64,000 bases of DNA from Vibrio penaeicida (GTDB lineage: Bacteria; Pseudomonadota; Gammaproteobacteria; Enterobacterales; Vibrionaceae), in contig NZ_BFAQ01000024.1 of NCBI RefSeq assembly GCF_002933855.1, forward strand, positions 90,129-154,128, read 5' to 3'. Every line of letters begins with the position of its first letter. The first letter of the stretch is position 1. Made by a program: the position numbers and the translations under genes. Shown in pieces: positions 19,927 to 29,615 of the stretch. The notes under the pieces were generated by a model that did no database searches, was not told the origin of the DNA, and saw nothing but the letters and a program-made list of their open reading frames with translations.

Positions 19927-21240
19927 GTGAATAAGATTCAGCTCAACTCTTTGCTTACCCCCATCAGGCCGATTGGTTATTTAGTGGTATTTTTACCACT
20001 GGGTATGACTTCATTTTCTTCCTACGCTTCTCCTTGGCTCGAAGCCAAAGATCCCTTTTTGCGTTCTGATGTAACGCTCCTTTCTGATGCTGGTTTGTTG
20101 CAGTCATCAGTCAATCATTATCCTTTACGATGGGCTTCTATTGGTGATGATTTAGATAAATCGCATTATGACAATAAAAGTATTGCTCGAGCCAATGCAC
20201 ATGTGAGTTATGCCTTGAACTCAGCCAAATATTCAAGGGGCAACCGTTCGGCTAAAGTTGTGATCGGAAACGAACCTTCTTCTTTCGTTGGTTTTGGGCA
20301 GTTTAATCAAGATGAATGGGGGGCTTACGCATCGTATGAAGCATTGGAGAATAGCTTCGCTTTTCGTGTTTCAACGGGATACGCAAAACAAAATGGCGAT
20401 GATCAGTTTGTTTGGGATGATAGCTACTTGTCTCTCAATGCCGGAGCTTGGTTGTTCTCTATTGGTAAGTTAGATAAATGGTGGGGGCAAGGTTGGCAAC
20501 ACAATCTTGTACTGGGCAGTTCTAGCTCGTCAACTGCGGATCTGAGTGCGAGTTATATCGGTAAAAATGCCTTTTTAGGTGGTTGGAGTGCAGAAGCGAT
20601 TGTGGGCTTTGCTGATGATGCAAGTTTTGAACGGTTCAGTGCTTCACGGTTTACCTCCAAGCCTTTGGATTGGTTGGATCTAGGCGTTACTTATCAAACT
20701 TGGTTTGACGGAACAAAGATTAATAATGGGGATAAACAGCTTGCTGTCGATGCAAAAGCCTCATTGCCATCATTTGAGCGTCTATACCATTCTATTTATG
20801 CAGAAATTGCTTCAACCTATGATATTGCTGAAGCCGGTGCTTATCTTTACGGTTGGACAGGTCAACTTGATGCATTCAGCCATACTTGGCGCTTAGTGCT
20901 TGAAAGGCAGGAGTCTACATCAGCTAAAGAGAACGAGAATGCCCAAGGGTGGACTAATGGTATGTACCCTTCATCTCACGATGATATATCTCGCAATACG
21001 TATCTGCTAGAAAAAAGTACATCCGCCTCTCTCTATCTGCAAATGGAAAATGACCATAAGCTTAGCGTTGTATTACAGGACTCGTATCAAGACCAAAATC
21101 GATACAAAAATACCAATGTCACTTATCAATTCCCTGCAGTCGCCGGAATGGTTCACGCTGGTATTGGTTATAGCCAACAGACTGGGGATAAGACCGAAAA
21201 CTCAACGTCTGTCTGGACCGGGTACGAGTTTCGATTCTAA
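19927..21240 (+). CDS. wzi: Wzi family capsule assembly outer-membrane protein
   Basis: A 437-residue outer-membrane beta-barrel of the Wzi family, which binds capsular polysaccharide at the cell surface. A signal peptide ends near SSYA (residue 34). The mature protein alternates short strands throughout and ends in an aromatic YEFRF, the usual C-terminal signal for barrel insertion. The start is GTG at 19927 with an AGGA site about 11 bases upstream. As the first gene after ops it heads the long operon. An 11-base direct repeat, ACGAGTTTCGA, occurs at the last codons (21224-21234) and again just past the stop (21244-21254). Confidence 0.83.
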   Translation: MNKIQLNSLLTPIRPIGYLVVFLPLGMTSFSSYASPWLEAKDPFLRSDVTLLSDAGLLQSSVNHYPLRWASIGDDLDKSHYDNKSIARANAHVSYALNSAKYSRGNRSAKVVIGNEPSSFVGFGQFNQDEWGAYASYEALENSFAFRVSTGYAKQNGDDQFVWDDSYLSLNAGAWLFSIGKLDKWWGQGWQHNLVLGSSSSSTADLSASYIGKNAFLGGWSAEAIVGFADDASFERFSASRFTSKPLDWLDLGVTYQTWFDGTKINNGDKQLAVDAKASLPSFERLYHSIYAEIASTYDIAEAGAYLYGWTGQLDAFSHTWRLVLERQESTSAKENENAQGWTNGMYPSSHDDISRNTYLLEKSTSASLYLQMENDHKLSVVLQDSYQDQNRYKNTNVTYQFPAVAGMVHAGIGYSQQTGDKTENSTSVWTGYEFRF

Positions 21241-21350
21241 GTGACGAGTTTCGACGGCAAGTATCTTACTTCGATTCTTACAATGACAACTATCTTTCTA
21301 CAAGCGGTCAGCACCTAAGTTTTCGCTGGCACATAAAAGTGAAGTTAACC

Positions 21351-23978
21351 ATGCACAACATTTTTAAGACTCTATTTCTTGCGTTTTGCATCTCAGCATT
21401 GAGCGCCAATGCAATCGCAAATACACCAACACCAACACCCGCACAAATGACGCAGTTTAAGAGTTTACCTAAAGCACAGCAGGAGCAATTGGCACGCCAA
21501 TACGGTATTGATTTAAACGTATTACAGCATTCAGGGCAGCCTAGCCAAGATATAAATTCAAATAACACTCAGGTGCCTGAGCGTACTCTTCCGACAAAAA
21601 ATTCAGAAAACGGAGTGGCAAGTTACGAAGAGCAAGATGGTCTCAAGCACTTCGGCTACGACGTATTGTTAGGCGAACCTCAAGGGTTTACACCTACTGA
21701 TACCTTACCCGTTCCATTGGATTATGTTATGGAAGCGGGTGATGAGATTAAAGTGCAGCTTTACGGCAAGACGAACCAAGAGTATCGGTTAAAAGTTGAT
21801 CGAGAAGGAAAGGTATACTTCCCTGAATTCGGGCCATTGGCAGTAGCAGGGCAGACTTTTTCTCAAGTGCGTTCGCAAATAACGCAGCTAGTGGAGCAAA
21901 AAGTGCTAGGTGTTGATGTGGCTGTCACTATGGGCAGTATGCGCACAATGCAAGTGTATATTGTGGGTGAGACCAATCAACCAGGCGCATATAACGTGAA
22001 CGGACTGACTACGATAACCCAAGCACTTGTTGCAAGTGGTGGGGTAAAAGAGTCGGGCAGCCTTCGTCAGATACAGCTTAAGCGGAAAGGTGAAACAGTC
22101 GCGACTCTCGATCTTTATGATCTTCTCATTAGCGGAAACACCTCTTATGATGTACGTTTACTTGCTGGAGATACGTTGTTTATTCCAGCGAAGTCATCGA
22201 GTATTGAAATCGACGGTGAAGTACTTCGCCCTGCTATTTATGAGCTTGGTGGTGCAACAACATTATCAGATGTGATTAAGCTTGCTGGTGGTGTTTTACC
22301 TCAAGGGTATTTATCGAAAATTAATGTTCGCCGCCAGACATCTCAAGGGCAAGAGCAATTTACTTTGGACTTAACGAAGGCTTCTGGTCGTGATTTTTCT
22401 ATAAAATCAGGTGACAAAATAGAAATTGCACCTTCTTCCAGTAACCTAAAAGGGGCAGTCGCAGTACGTGGTGAAGTAATTCGCCAAGGTGCATTGAGTT
22501 ACCAAAAAGGCATGCGCGTGTCTGATGTGATCAGCTCCGCTGACGATGATCTTAAACTGAATGCTGATTTGACTTATGCATTGATTGTACGAGAAGTGAA
22601 TGCCAACCGTGATATTGAAGTGATTCAGTTTAACTTAGGGCAAATTCTAAAAAATCGCCGTTCTACCGAAAATATCAAATTAAAAGAACGTGACCAGATC
22701 TTTGTTTTTGATAACGGGCTTGAACTGGACTATTGGTATGGCGAGCAAAAGAATAAAAAAGTAGAAGGTAAAGAGAAGCTTACTGAAAAGCATCAGGAAT
22801 TGGTTGATGAAGAAACTGGTGCAGTTGTATTGAATGAGCAAGTGAATGAAATTGCAGTTCAAAATGTAGATACAGTAGCCCAAGCCGATAACATCAAGCA
22901 ATCTAGCCGTGAACAATTACTTAACCCTATTATTGAACGCTTAAAAGCCCAGTCAAGCTTCAAAAAGCCTGCTAAGTTGGTGGAAGTCTCAGGTGCAGTC
23001 AAATTCCCTGGTACATACCCACTGCCTGCGGGCGAAACATTAGAGAAAGTTATAGAAGCAGCAGGCGGTTTAAGTGAAAGAGCTTATCTCACCCAAGCTG
23101 AGATAACGCGTAGCCAAAGAGTGGGAGAAAGCTTTGAATCACGCCATATTCCGTTTTCTTTGCGTGATGTACTCAAAGGCGATTCTAACTTAGAACTTCA
23201 AGCTCAAGATCATGTTGTAATTAAAACTCAACCAAACTGGCAGCAAGATATGGTAATTGAGCTGCAAGGTGAAGTCGTTTTCCCAGGTAAATACAGCTTT
23301 CAACGTGGCGAAACACTGAGTGATGTGATTAATCGTGCAGGTGGTCTGACAGAGTACGCTTATGCAAAAGGTGCGGTATTTAGCCGATTAAGGCTTAAAC
23401 GCCAAGAGCAAGAGCGCTTACGATTATTGAATATGCAGCTCAAGCAAGAAATTGGCAATCTATCGCTGAGACGCCAAAATTCCGCTGCGACTTACACTAC
23501 ACCGCCTGCGCAAGCGATGGAAATTGCAGAAGAGCTCTCTAAAACTGAAGCGGTTGGTCGTTTGGTGATTAACTTACCTGAAGCGATGGAAGAAGACCCA
23601 ATCTCGGACCTTATGCTAGAAAAAGGCGACAAGCTTTATATACCAGCCAAAAACCCAACTATTAGCGTGATGGGGGAAGTTCAATACTCGTCTAACCATA
23701 CATTCCGTCCTGACATGACAGTGGAAGAGTATTTAGAATCCGCCGGTGGCACGAAAAAGCAAGCGGATACAGACCGTATTTACATTGTAAGAGCGGATGG
23801 TTCCGTGATGTTGCCAAACAATTCTTTCTGGTTTAGCCGCAAAGACAAGCCACTGGCACCAGGTGACACCATCATTGTCCCAATTGATACGGATTACTTA
23901 GATGGGCTAAGTACGCTCACCTCAGCAACGCAGATCCTTTACCAAATTGGTGTTGCTTGGAAAGCCATTTCAGACTAG
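21351..23978 (+). CDS. wbfF: WbfF-like polysaccharide export protein with SLBB repeats
   Basis: This 875-residue protein is the vibrio WbfF/OtnA type of outer-membrane polysaccharide exporter, related to Wza but much longer. Signal peptide about 1-23. A Poly_export domain begins near residue 125 (PLDYVMEAGDEIKVQLYGK). Several SLBB repeats follow, each with a GxV..PG.Y pattern, for example VYIVGETNQPGAYN, VELQGEVVFPGKYSF and VMGEVQYSSNHTF. A charged segment at about 470-530 is probably a flexible insert. The ATG at 21351 is preferred over the GTG at 21339. It is separated from wzz by a terminator hairpin. Confidence 0.9.
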   Translation: MHNIFKTLFLAFCISALSANAIANTPTPTPAQMTQFKSLPKAQQEQLARQYGIDLNVLQHSGQPSQDINSNNTQVPERTLPTKNSENGVASYEEQDGLKHFGYDVLLGEPQGFTPTDTLPVPLDYVMEAGDEIKVQLYGKTNQEYRLKVDREGKVYFPEFGPLAVAGQTFSQVRSQITQLVEQKVLGVDVAVTMGSMRTMQVYIVGETNQPGAYNVNGLTTITQALVASGGVKESGSLRQIQLKRKGETVATLDLYDLLISGNTSYDVRLLAGDTLFIPAKSSSIEIDGEVLRPAIYELGGATTLSDVIKLAGGVLPQGYLSKINVRRQTSQGQEQFTLDLTKASGRDFSIKSGDKIEIAPSSSNLKGAVAVRGEVIRQGALSYQKGMRVSDVISSADDDLKLNADLTYALIVREVNANRDIEVIQFNLGQILKNRRSTENIKLKERDQIFVFDNGLELDYWYGEQKNKKVEGKEKLTEKHQELVDEETGAVVLNEQVNEIAVQNVDTVAQADNIKQSSREQLLNPIIERLKAQSSFKKPAKLVEVSGAVKFPGTYPLPAGETLEKVIEAAGGLSERAYLTQAEITRSQRVGESFESRHIPFSLRDVLKGDSNLELQAQDHVVIKTQPNWQQDMVIELQGEVVFPGKYSFQRGETLSDVINRAGGLTEYAYAKGAVFSRLRLKRQEQERLRLLNMQLKQEIGNLSLRRQNSAATYTTPPAQAMEIAEELSKTEAVGRLVINLPEAMEEDPISDLMLEKGDKLYIPAKNPTISVMGEVQYSSNHTFRPDMTVEEYLESAGGTKKQADTDRIYIVRADGSVMLPNNSFWFSRKDKPLAPGDTIIVPIDTDYLDGLSTLTSATQILYQIGVAWKAISD

Positions 23979-24013
23979 CCAAACGATTATAACTTTCTCA
24001 AAATATACATTTG

Positions 24014-24042
24014 GAGCGTGATTAACTTCACGCTCTATTTTT
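24014..24042 (+). terminator. intrinsic terminator inside the operon, between wbfF and wzz
   Basis: GAGCGTGA at 24014-24021 pairs exactly with TCACGCTC at 24028-24035 around a 6-base loop, followed by five T at 24038-24042. wzz starts only 10 bases later, so without antitermination much of the transcript should stop here. Confidence 0.85.
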
Positions 24043-24052
24043 AGGTAACACT

Positions 24053-25027
24053 ATGAATCAACAATTACCGCCAAACCAGCCGTATCCTCCATACTACCCA
24101 CAACCTCAGGTTGAAAATGACGAAATCGATTTGAGAGAACTCTTTTCTGTAATGTGGAAGGGGAGATGGGTCATTCTGCTATTTACCACAGTATTTGCAG
24201 TAGGTGGTGTGTTCTATGCGCTTTCACAGCCCAATACTTACAAAGCAACTGCCGTTTTGGTCGCTGCCAGTGATAATGGAAAAGGCGGAATGACCGCCAT
24301 GGCTTCACAATTTGGAGGCTTAGCTTCTTTAGCGGGTATCAACCTAGGGGGAGGTGGAACCGATAACAAAGCCATGGCGCTTGCGGTGCTTCAATCTCGT
24401 CAATTTATTAATGCGTTTATCCGAAAGCACGATTTGTTGGTGCCGTTAATGGCTTCGACTCAATGGCATAAAGACAGCGGTGAACTTGAATTGAATACAG
24501 AATTATATGACGCCACAACCAAAGAATGGATCCGGCAGGTGCCCATAGGGCAATCGGTAATTCCAACAGATTGGGAGGCGTATAAAGCCTTTAAAGAAAT
24601 TCTTTCTAATTCAGAAGATAAAAATTCAGGATTAGTTAGCCTATCTATCACCCACTATTCGCCTGCAATCGCACAGCAATGGGTTGACTGGTTAGTGTTG
24701 GACTTAAATACTTGGATGAAAGAAAAATCTCTGAATGAAACAAAACGTAATATTGGTTATTTGGAGCAGCAACTGAATAAAACCAATATAGCTGATATGC
24801 AAACCGTATTTTTTCAGCTAATTGAAGAGCAGACCAAAAACTTGATGCTGGCAGAAGTAGAGGCAGAGTTTGCTTTCAAAACCATAGACCCAGCAGTAGT
24901 GCCGGAAGAAACAACTGGACCGAAGCGAGCACTAATATGTGTGTTAGCAACATTACTGGGAGGGATGATAGGCGTCACTATTATAATGTTAAGGTTTGTG
25001 TTTAAACAAAATCAACCGAAAAAGTAG
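24053..25027 (+). CDS. wzz: Wzz chain-length determinant protein
   Basis: Wzz is an inner-membrane polysaccharide co-polymerase that sets O-antigen chain length. The 324-residue product has a proline-rich cytoplasmic N-terminus (residues 4-22), DEIDLRELFSVMWKGRW, a first membrane helix at about 43-62, a long periplasmic domain with helical coiled segments, and a second membrane helix near 294-314 preceded by PEETTGPKR, the usual Pro-rich signature. No C-terminal tyrosine kinase domain is attached, so it is a Wzz (class 1 or 2a) and not a Wzc. It is the first gene past the internal terminator. Confidence 0.92.
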   Translation: MNQQLPPNQPYPPYYPQPQVENDEIDLRELFSVMWKGRWVILLFTTVFAVGGVFYALSQPNTYKATAVLVAASDNGKGGMTAMASQFGGLASLAGINLGGGGTDNKAMALAVLQSRQFINAFIRKHDLLVPLMASTQWHKDSGELELNTELYDATTKEWIRQVPIGQSVIPTDWEAYKAFKEILSNSEDKNSGLVSLSITHYSPAIAQQWVDWLVLDLNTWMKEKSLNETKRNIGYLEQQLNKTNIADMQTVFFQLIEEQTKNLMLAEVEAEFAFKTIDPAVVPEETTGPKRALICVLATLLGGMIGVTIIMLRFVFKQNQPKK

Positions 25028-25053
25028 TAACCCATATAGTTAGGAATTTTGAA

Positions 25054-26244
25054 ATGAGTAGTATATTACCGTTGATCGGTCGTACCCGAAACTTATTCTC
25101 TCAGGATATTAAAAACAATGAAACAGAACTGTCACACATTGTATCTGAGTCAAGTTTCCTTGTTCTTGGTGGTGCTGGTTCCATTGGCCAATCCGTAACC
25201 AAAGAAATCTTCAAACGTAATCCTAAGAAGCTACATGTTGTCGATATTAGTGAAAACAACATGGTAGAGCTTGTTCGAGATGTCCGCAGCTCATTTGGTT
25301 ACATAGATGGTGATTTCCAAACATTTGCTTTGGATATTGGTTCTCTAGAGTACGATGCATTCATTAAAGCCGATGGTAAGTTCGATTATGTACTGAACTT
25401 ATCTGCGCTTAAACATGTTAGAAGTGAAAAAGATCCTTATACATTGATGCGCATGATCGATGTAAATGTTTTTAATACCGACAAAACGATCCAGCAGTCT
25501 ATTGATGCTGGATCGAAAAAGTATTTCTGTGTTTCAACTGATAAAGCTGCAAACCCAGTCAATATGATGGGGGCATCCAAACGTATTATGGAAATGTTCC
25601 TGATGCGTAAAAGCGAGCAAATAGCAATCTCAACTGCTCGCTTTGCAAACGTCGCATTCTCTGATGGCTCGTTGTTGCATGGATTTAACCAACGTATTCA
25701 AAAACGCCAACCTATCGTGGCGCCAAACGACATCAAACGCTACTTTGTGACTCCTCAGGAGTCAGGGGAACTATGTTTAATGTCTTGTATCTTTGGTGAA
25801 AACCGTGACATTTTCTTCCCAAAACTGAGTGAAGCTCTTCATCTTATTTCGTTTGCAGATATTGCGGTGAAATACCTAGAGCAACTTGGCTTTGAACCTC
25901 ACCTATGTGAAATAGAAAAAGAGGCCCGCCAACTTGCACGTACGCTTCCAGAACAGGGAAAATGGCCATGTTTGTTTACTGCAAGTGATACAACGGGTGA
26001 AAAAGACTTTGAAGAGTTTTTTACAGATAAAGAGGAGCTAGATATGTTGCGATTCGAAAATCTGGGCATCATCAAAAATGATCCTCTTTATGAGCAAGAA
26101 CTTCTTACTTTATTTGAAAACAGTATTTCTGAGATGAAAGGTGAGCGAGCTTGGACTAAAGAGCAGATTGTGAAACTGTTCTTCACCATGCTGCCTGATT
26201 TTGGGCACAAAGAAACGGGTAAATACCTCGATAGCAAGATGTAA
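25054..26244 (+). CDS. legB: nucleotide-sugar 4,6-dehydratase, LegB-like
   Basis: This is a CapD/FlaA1-like 4,6-dehydratase (SDR superfamily) of 396 residues. The nucleotide-binding GGAGSIGQSV lies near residue 38, and the STDKAANPVNMMGASKRIME motif has the catalytic Lys with Met replacing Tyr, as usual in this subfamily. Its neighbours make it the likely first enzyme of a legionaminic-type pathway, removing water from GDP- or UDP-GlcNAc to give the 6-deoxy-4-keto sugar. It is longer than FlaA1 (about 330) because of an extra C-terminal helical segment. An AGGA site precedes the ATG. legC follows after 12 bases. Confidence 0.85.
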   Translation: MSSILPLIGRTRNLFSQDIKNNETELSHIVSESSFLVLGGAGSIGQSVTKEIFKRNPKKLHVVDISENNMVELVRDVRSSFGYIDGDFQTFALDIGSLEYDAFIKADGKFDYVLNLSALKHVRSEKDPYTLMRMIDVNVFNTDKTIQQSIDAGSKKYFCVSTDKAANPVNMMGASKRIMEMFLMRKSEQIAISTARFANVAFSDGSLLHGFNQRIQKRQPIVAPNDIKRYFVTPQESGELCLMSCIFGENRDIFFPKLSEALHLISFADIAVKYLEQLGFEPHLCEIEKEARQLARTLPEQGKWPCLFTASDTTGEKDFEEFFTDKEELDMLRFENLGIIKNDPLYEQELLTLFENSISEMKGERAWTKEQIVKLFFTMLPDFGHKETGKYLDSKM

Positions 26245-26256
26245 GTGGTGTATTCA

Positions 26257-27402
26257 ATGAAAGCGACATCTATTGTTGAATTTGTGAGAGATACTTACAA
26301 AACAGACGAATTTATTCCCTTACATGCACCGACGTTTGATGGCAACGAAAAAGCGTATGTAATGGAAACGATTGAAAGTACATTTGTTTCTAGCGTCGGT
26401 AAGTTTGTTGATTATTTTGAGAGAAAAATTGAAGCTTACACTGGTACGGCTAAAGCGGTAGCTACAGTGAATGGTACAGCAGCATTGCATGCTGCATTGT
26501 ACATGGCTAATGTTCAAAGAGGCGACTTGGTGATCACGCAAGCTTTGACTTTTGTTGCAACCTGCAATGCTCTTTATCATATGGGGGCTGAGCCTATTTT
26601 TTTGGATGTCTCTCCATTGAGTTTAGGGTTGTGCCCTAAGGCTGTGGATGCATTTTTAGAAGAGAATGCTGAAGTCTCAGACGCGGGGTGTATCCATAAA
26701 AAAACAGGCAGAAGAATCAAAGCAGTTGTACCTATGCACACGTTCGGTCACCCTGTAGAACTTGATGAACTAGTTGCAGTTTGCTTGAAATGGAACATCA
26801 CGTTGGTTGAAGATGCCGCAGAAAGTCTAGGTTCTTTCTATAAGGGCAAACACACCGGTACTATTGGTGATTTTGGTGCTGTCAGCTTCAATGGTAATAA
26901 GGTTATTACCACTGGTGGTGGTGGCATGGTCCTATGCAAGACTCAAGAATTAGGTGCGCGTACTAAGCATGTTACTACGACAGCAAAAGTTCCTCATCCC
27001 TATGAGTTCTTCCATAATGAACCTGGCTTTAACTACCGAATGCCTAACCTGAATGCAGCTCTAGGGTGTGCGCAGATGGAAGTCATTGAGCAATACCTGA
27101 AAAAGAAAAGACTACTTGCAGAAGGCTACAAGGATTTCTTCAACGGAACAGATTTTAAATTTGTCACTGAGCCAGAATATGCGCAGTCAAACTACTGGTT
27201 AAATGCAATCATTTGTCCTGATAAAGAAAGCCGCGAAGAGGTACTTACAGGCACAAATGGTTCAGGTGTAATGACGCGTCCTATTTGGCAGCTCATGCAC
27301 AGATTGCCTATGTTTGAGAATGCGATACGTGGTGATCTAACTTGCTCTGAGTATATCGAGGCACATCTAATTAACCTTCCAAGCACACCTATAAAGAAAT
27401 AG
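26257..27402 (+). CDS. legC: PLP-dependent sugar aminotransferase, LegC-like
   Basis: A DegT/DnrJ/EryC1 aminotransferase of 381 residues that should place an amino group on C4 of the 4-keto sugar made by LegB. The ATG at 26257 gives MKATSIVEFVRDTY. The GTG at 26245 touches the legB stop and is less likely. The VEDAAESLGS segment and the PLP-binding lysine in GAVSFNGNKVITTGGGG are visible. Its N-terminus (IPLHAPTFDGNEKAYV) resembles LegC and perosamine synthases. Assignment to legionaminic synthesis rests on the neighbours legG, legI and legF. Confidence 0.87.
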   Translation: MKATSIVEFVRDTYKTDEFIPLHAPTFDGNEKAYVMETIESTFVSSVGKFVDYFERKIEAYTGTAKAVATVNGTAALHAALYMANVQRGDLVITQALTFVATCNALYHMGAEPIFLDVSPLSLGLCPKAVDAFLEENAEVSDAGCIHKKTGRRIKAVVPMHTFGHPVELDELVAVCLKWNITLVEDAAESLGSFYKGKHTGTIGDFGAVSFNGNKVITTGGGGMVLCKTQELGARTKHVTTTAKVPHPYEFFHNEPGFNYRMPNLNAALGCAQMEVIEQYLKKKRLLAEGYKDFFNGTDFKFVTEPEYAQSNYWLNAIICPDKESREEVLTGTNGSGVMTRPIWQLMHRLPMFENAIRGDLTCSEYIEAHLINLPSTPIKK

Positions 27403-27488
27403 CCTCTGTACAGTTATTATTAATTTTGTAGATATGAGCGATTTAAAGCTAATAAGTTTAGCGCTAATGTGATTTAGAGAACTAACTA

Positions 27489-28871
27489 ATGTTAATAGAA
27501 CAAATTAACTTATTTCCAGATAACGATACTCTTTGGTTCTACCAAGGTCAAACCGTCATAGCAATAGATTTCAAGCGTTTTTGGAATAGTGCAAAAAGTT
27601 TTCGTAAGAGCATTCATGGTAAAAAAGTGGCTCTTCATCTTTCCAGTCCTTTGGATACGGCTCGCGCGCTATGTTTACTGGATGGAACAGCCGAAAGTAT
27701 ATTGTTGTTACCAACCGAACAAAATAGTGATGACATTGCCAATTTTGTTAAGACAACAGGGTGCTCTTCCCTACTAACGGATAACGCAAGCCTAGGCAAT
27801 GTAATGCCTGAAGATGTTTCAATTGTCACAGTGTCTCAGCTAGAACATGAGCAACACAATGAAGCGCCTGTAGAAAGCGATGAAATGTTGTCGAAGCTGG
27901 CATCTAACTGGATTATACCAACCTCAGGTACAACAGGGGTGCCAAAACTGGTATCTCACTCTATTCAGTCGTTAACAAGAAGTGTAAGAACAAATCGAGC
28001 CGTTGGTAGAGAATATACCTGGGGCTTGCTCTACGGGCTAATGCGATTTGCGGGATTGCAAGTGTTTTTGCAGTGCCTTTATTCTGGCTCATCGTTAGTT
28101 CTCCTTAAAGGAAGCGAAACGACGGATGATGCATTGTCCCAGCTAGCCTCAGCAGGTTGTAATGCTTTATCCGCAACACCAACAATGTGGCGTAAAATTT
28201 TGATGTTTGAACATCATCGCCAGTTAAAATTAAGGCAAATTACGCTTGGTGGTGAATCTGTGGATCAACAAGTGCTAAATGCGTTGGGTGCAGCTTTCTC
28301 TGGTTCGAGGATTGTTCACATTTATGCTTCAACGGAAGCTGGTGTAGGCTTTGCTGTTACAGATGGGAAAGAAGGTTTTCCTGACAGCTACTTAACGTCA
28401 CCCCCAAGTGGAGTCAAGATTAAGGTTGATAACGAAGGCTTTTTGCTATTGAAACCAGAAATCTTGAATCAATCTTATATTGGAATCAAAGAAAAACTAA
28501 AACAAGACGACGGCTACATCAACACAGGGGATGTAGTCAAACTAGAGGATGGTCGATATCTCTTCTTGGGTCGTGCAAATGGTGCCATCAATGTCGGTGG
28601 AAACAAAGTTCAACCGGAAGAAGTGGAAAAAGTGATGCGTTCATTTGCTTGTGTTAAGTTGGTTTCTGTTTATGCTAAGCCCAGTCCAATAATGGGAGAC
28701 CTAGTGGCTGCAGACGTTGTAGTAGATAATTCTGTTGAAGATAAAAAATCATTCAGAAAAGCGCTGGTTGAGCACTGCCGTTCACAGTTAGCCAGTCACA
28801 AAGTTCCCGCTGTAATCAAGTTTACTGACGACATTAAGTTAAATCATACAGGAAAAATATTAAGGTCATAA
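27489..28871 (+). CDS. AMP-dependent acyl- or aminoacyl-activating ligase
   Basis: An ANL-superfamily adenylating enzyme of 460 residues. It activates a carboxylic acid as acyl-AMP and would then pass it to a thiol carrier. Motifs: TSGTTGVPK at 145-153 (A3, ATP binding), YASTE at 279-283 (A5), YINTGDV, GGNKVQPEEVE (hinge), and the C-terminal catalytic lysine K456 in NHTGK. It is shorter than usual acyl-CoA ligases (500 or more), with a compact N-terminal domain, like stand-alone ligases that serve carrier proteins. The acid is unknown. It lies between legC and a FabG-like reductase, and an acyl carrier protein is encoded at 37960 in the same operon. Confidence 0.88.
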   Translation: MLIEQINLFPDNDTLWFYQGQTVIAIDFKRFWNSAKSFRKSIHGKKVALHLSSPLDTARALCLLDGTAESILLLPTEQNSDDIANFVKTTGCSSLLTDNASLGNVMPEDVSIVTVSQLEHEQHNEAPVESDEMLSKLASNWIIPTSGTTGVPKLVSHSIQSLTRSVRTNRAVGREYTWGLLYGLMRFAGLQVFLQCLYSGSSLVLLKGSETTDDALSQLASAGCNALSATPTMWRKILMFEHHRQLKLRQITLGGESVDQQVLNALGAAFSGSRIVHIYASTEAGVGFAVTDGKEGFPDSYLTSPPSGVKIKVDNEGFLLLKPEILNQSYIGIKEKLKQDDGYINTGDVVKLEDGRYLFLGRANGAINVGGNKVQPEEVEKVMRSFACVKLVSVYAKPSPIMGDLVAADVVVDNSVEDKKSFRKALVEHCRSQLASHKVPAVIKFTDDIKLNHTGKILRS

Positions 28872-28873
28872 GA

Positions 28874-29602
28874 ATGCAAAATGTTTTAGTTACTGGTGCT
28901 ACCAGAGGCTTAGGTCTGTCAATTGCGCGTTTGCTGAAGACGGAAGGGTATAACGTTATAGCAACCGGACGAAAGTTGACGCCTGAGTTAAAAGAGTCGA
29001 TTGAAGATGACAGTGCTTCAGGCAACATTCATTTTCATGCTTTTGACATGAAAAATACCTCAGAGATTCATGAGTTTGTTAAAACGTTAACTAAAGAGCA
29101 TGGCCACTTCTATGGTTTGGTTAACAATGCTGCACTTGGGCATGACGGAGTGTTAGCAACAATGCACGACTCCCAAATAGAAGAGTTAGTTCAGGTTAAC
29201 GTACTTTCTGCAATTTTGTTGACCAAGTATATGAGCCGATCAATGTTGTTAAACCGCAAAGGACGAGTAATCAATGTATCGTCTATTATCGCGTCTACAG
29301 GGTTTAATGGTTTGTCGGTCTATGGTGCAACTAAGGCGGCACTAAGTGGTTTTACTCGCTCTCTGTCAAGGGAGTTAGGTAAATCGCGTATCACGGTGAA
29401 TACTATTGCTCCTGGGTACATGGAAACGGATATGACATCAGGTCTTCAGGGTGAAAAGCTAAAATCGATCAAGAGAAGGAGCCCACTAGGTAAGCTTGCT
29501 GGGGTAGATGATGTGGCACACAGTGTCTCCTTTTTGTTGAGTGATAAAGCAGTATCGATGACAGGGTCGACGGTTACTGTTGATGCTGGCAGCACTGCTT
29601 AG
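28874..29602 (+). CDS. SDR oxidoreductase, FabG-like 3-oxoacyl reductase
   Basis: A classical short-chain dehydrogenase of 242 residues. It has the cofactor site TGATRGLG at 7-14, NNAALG in the middle, Ser137, the catalytic Tyr150-x3-Lys154, and the IAPGYMETDM segment typical of FabG. Closest in kind to 3-oxoacyl-ACP reductases, it could reduce a 3-ketoacyl group on the operon's own carrier protein to the (R)-3-hydroxy form, or it could act on a sugar. It starts two bases after the ligase stop, so the two are tightly coupled, which favours the acyl role. That role is an inference. Confidence 0.85.
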   Translation: MQNVLVTGATRGLGLSIARLLKTEGYNVIATGRKLTPELKESIEDDSASGNIHFHAFDMKNTSEIHEFVKTLTKEHGHFYGLVNNAALGHDGVLATMHDSQIEELVQVNVLSAILLTKYMSRSMLLNRKGRVINVSSIIASTGFNGLSVYGATKAALSGFTRSLSRELGKSRITVNTIAPGYMETDMTSGLQGEKLKSIKRRSPLGKLAGVDDVAHSVSFLLSDKAVSMTGSTVTVDAGSTA

Positions 29603-29615
29603 ATGGGGAACGATT

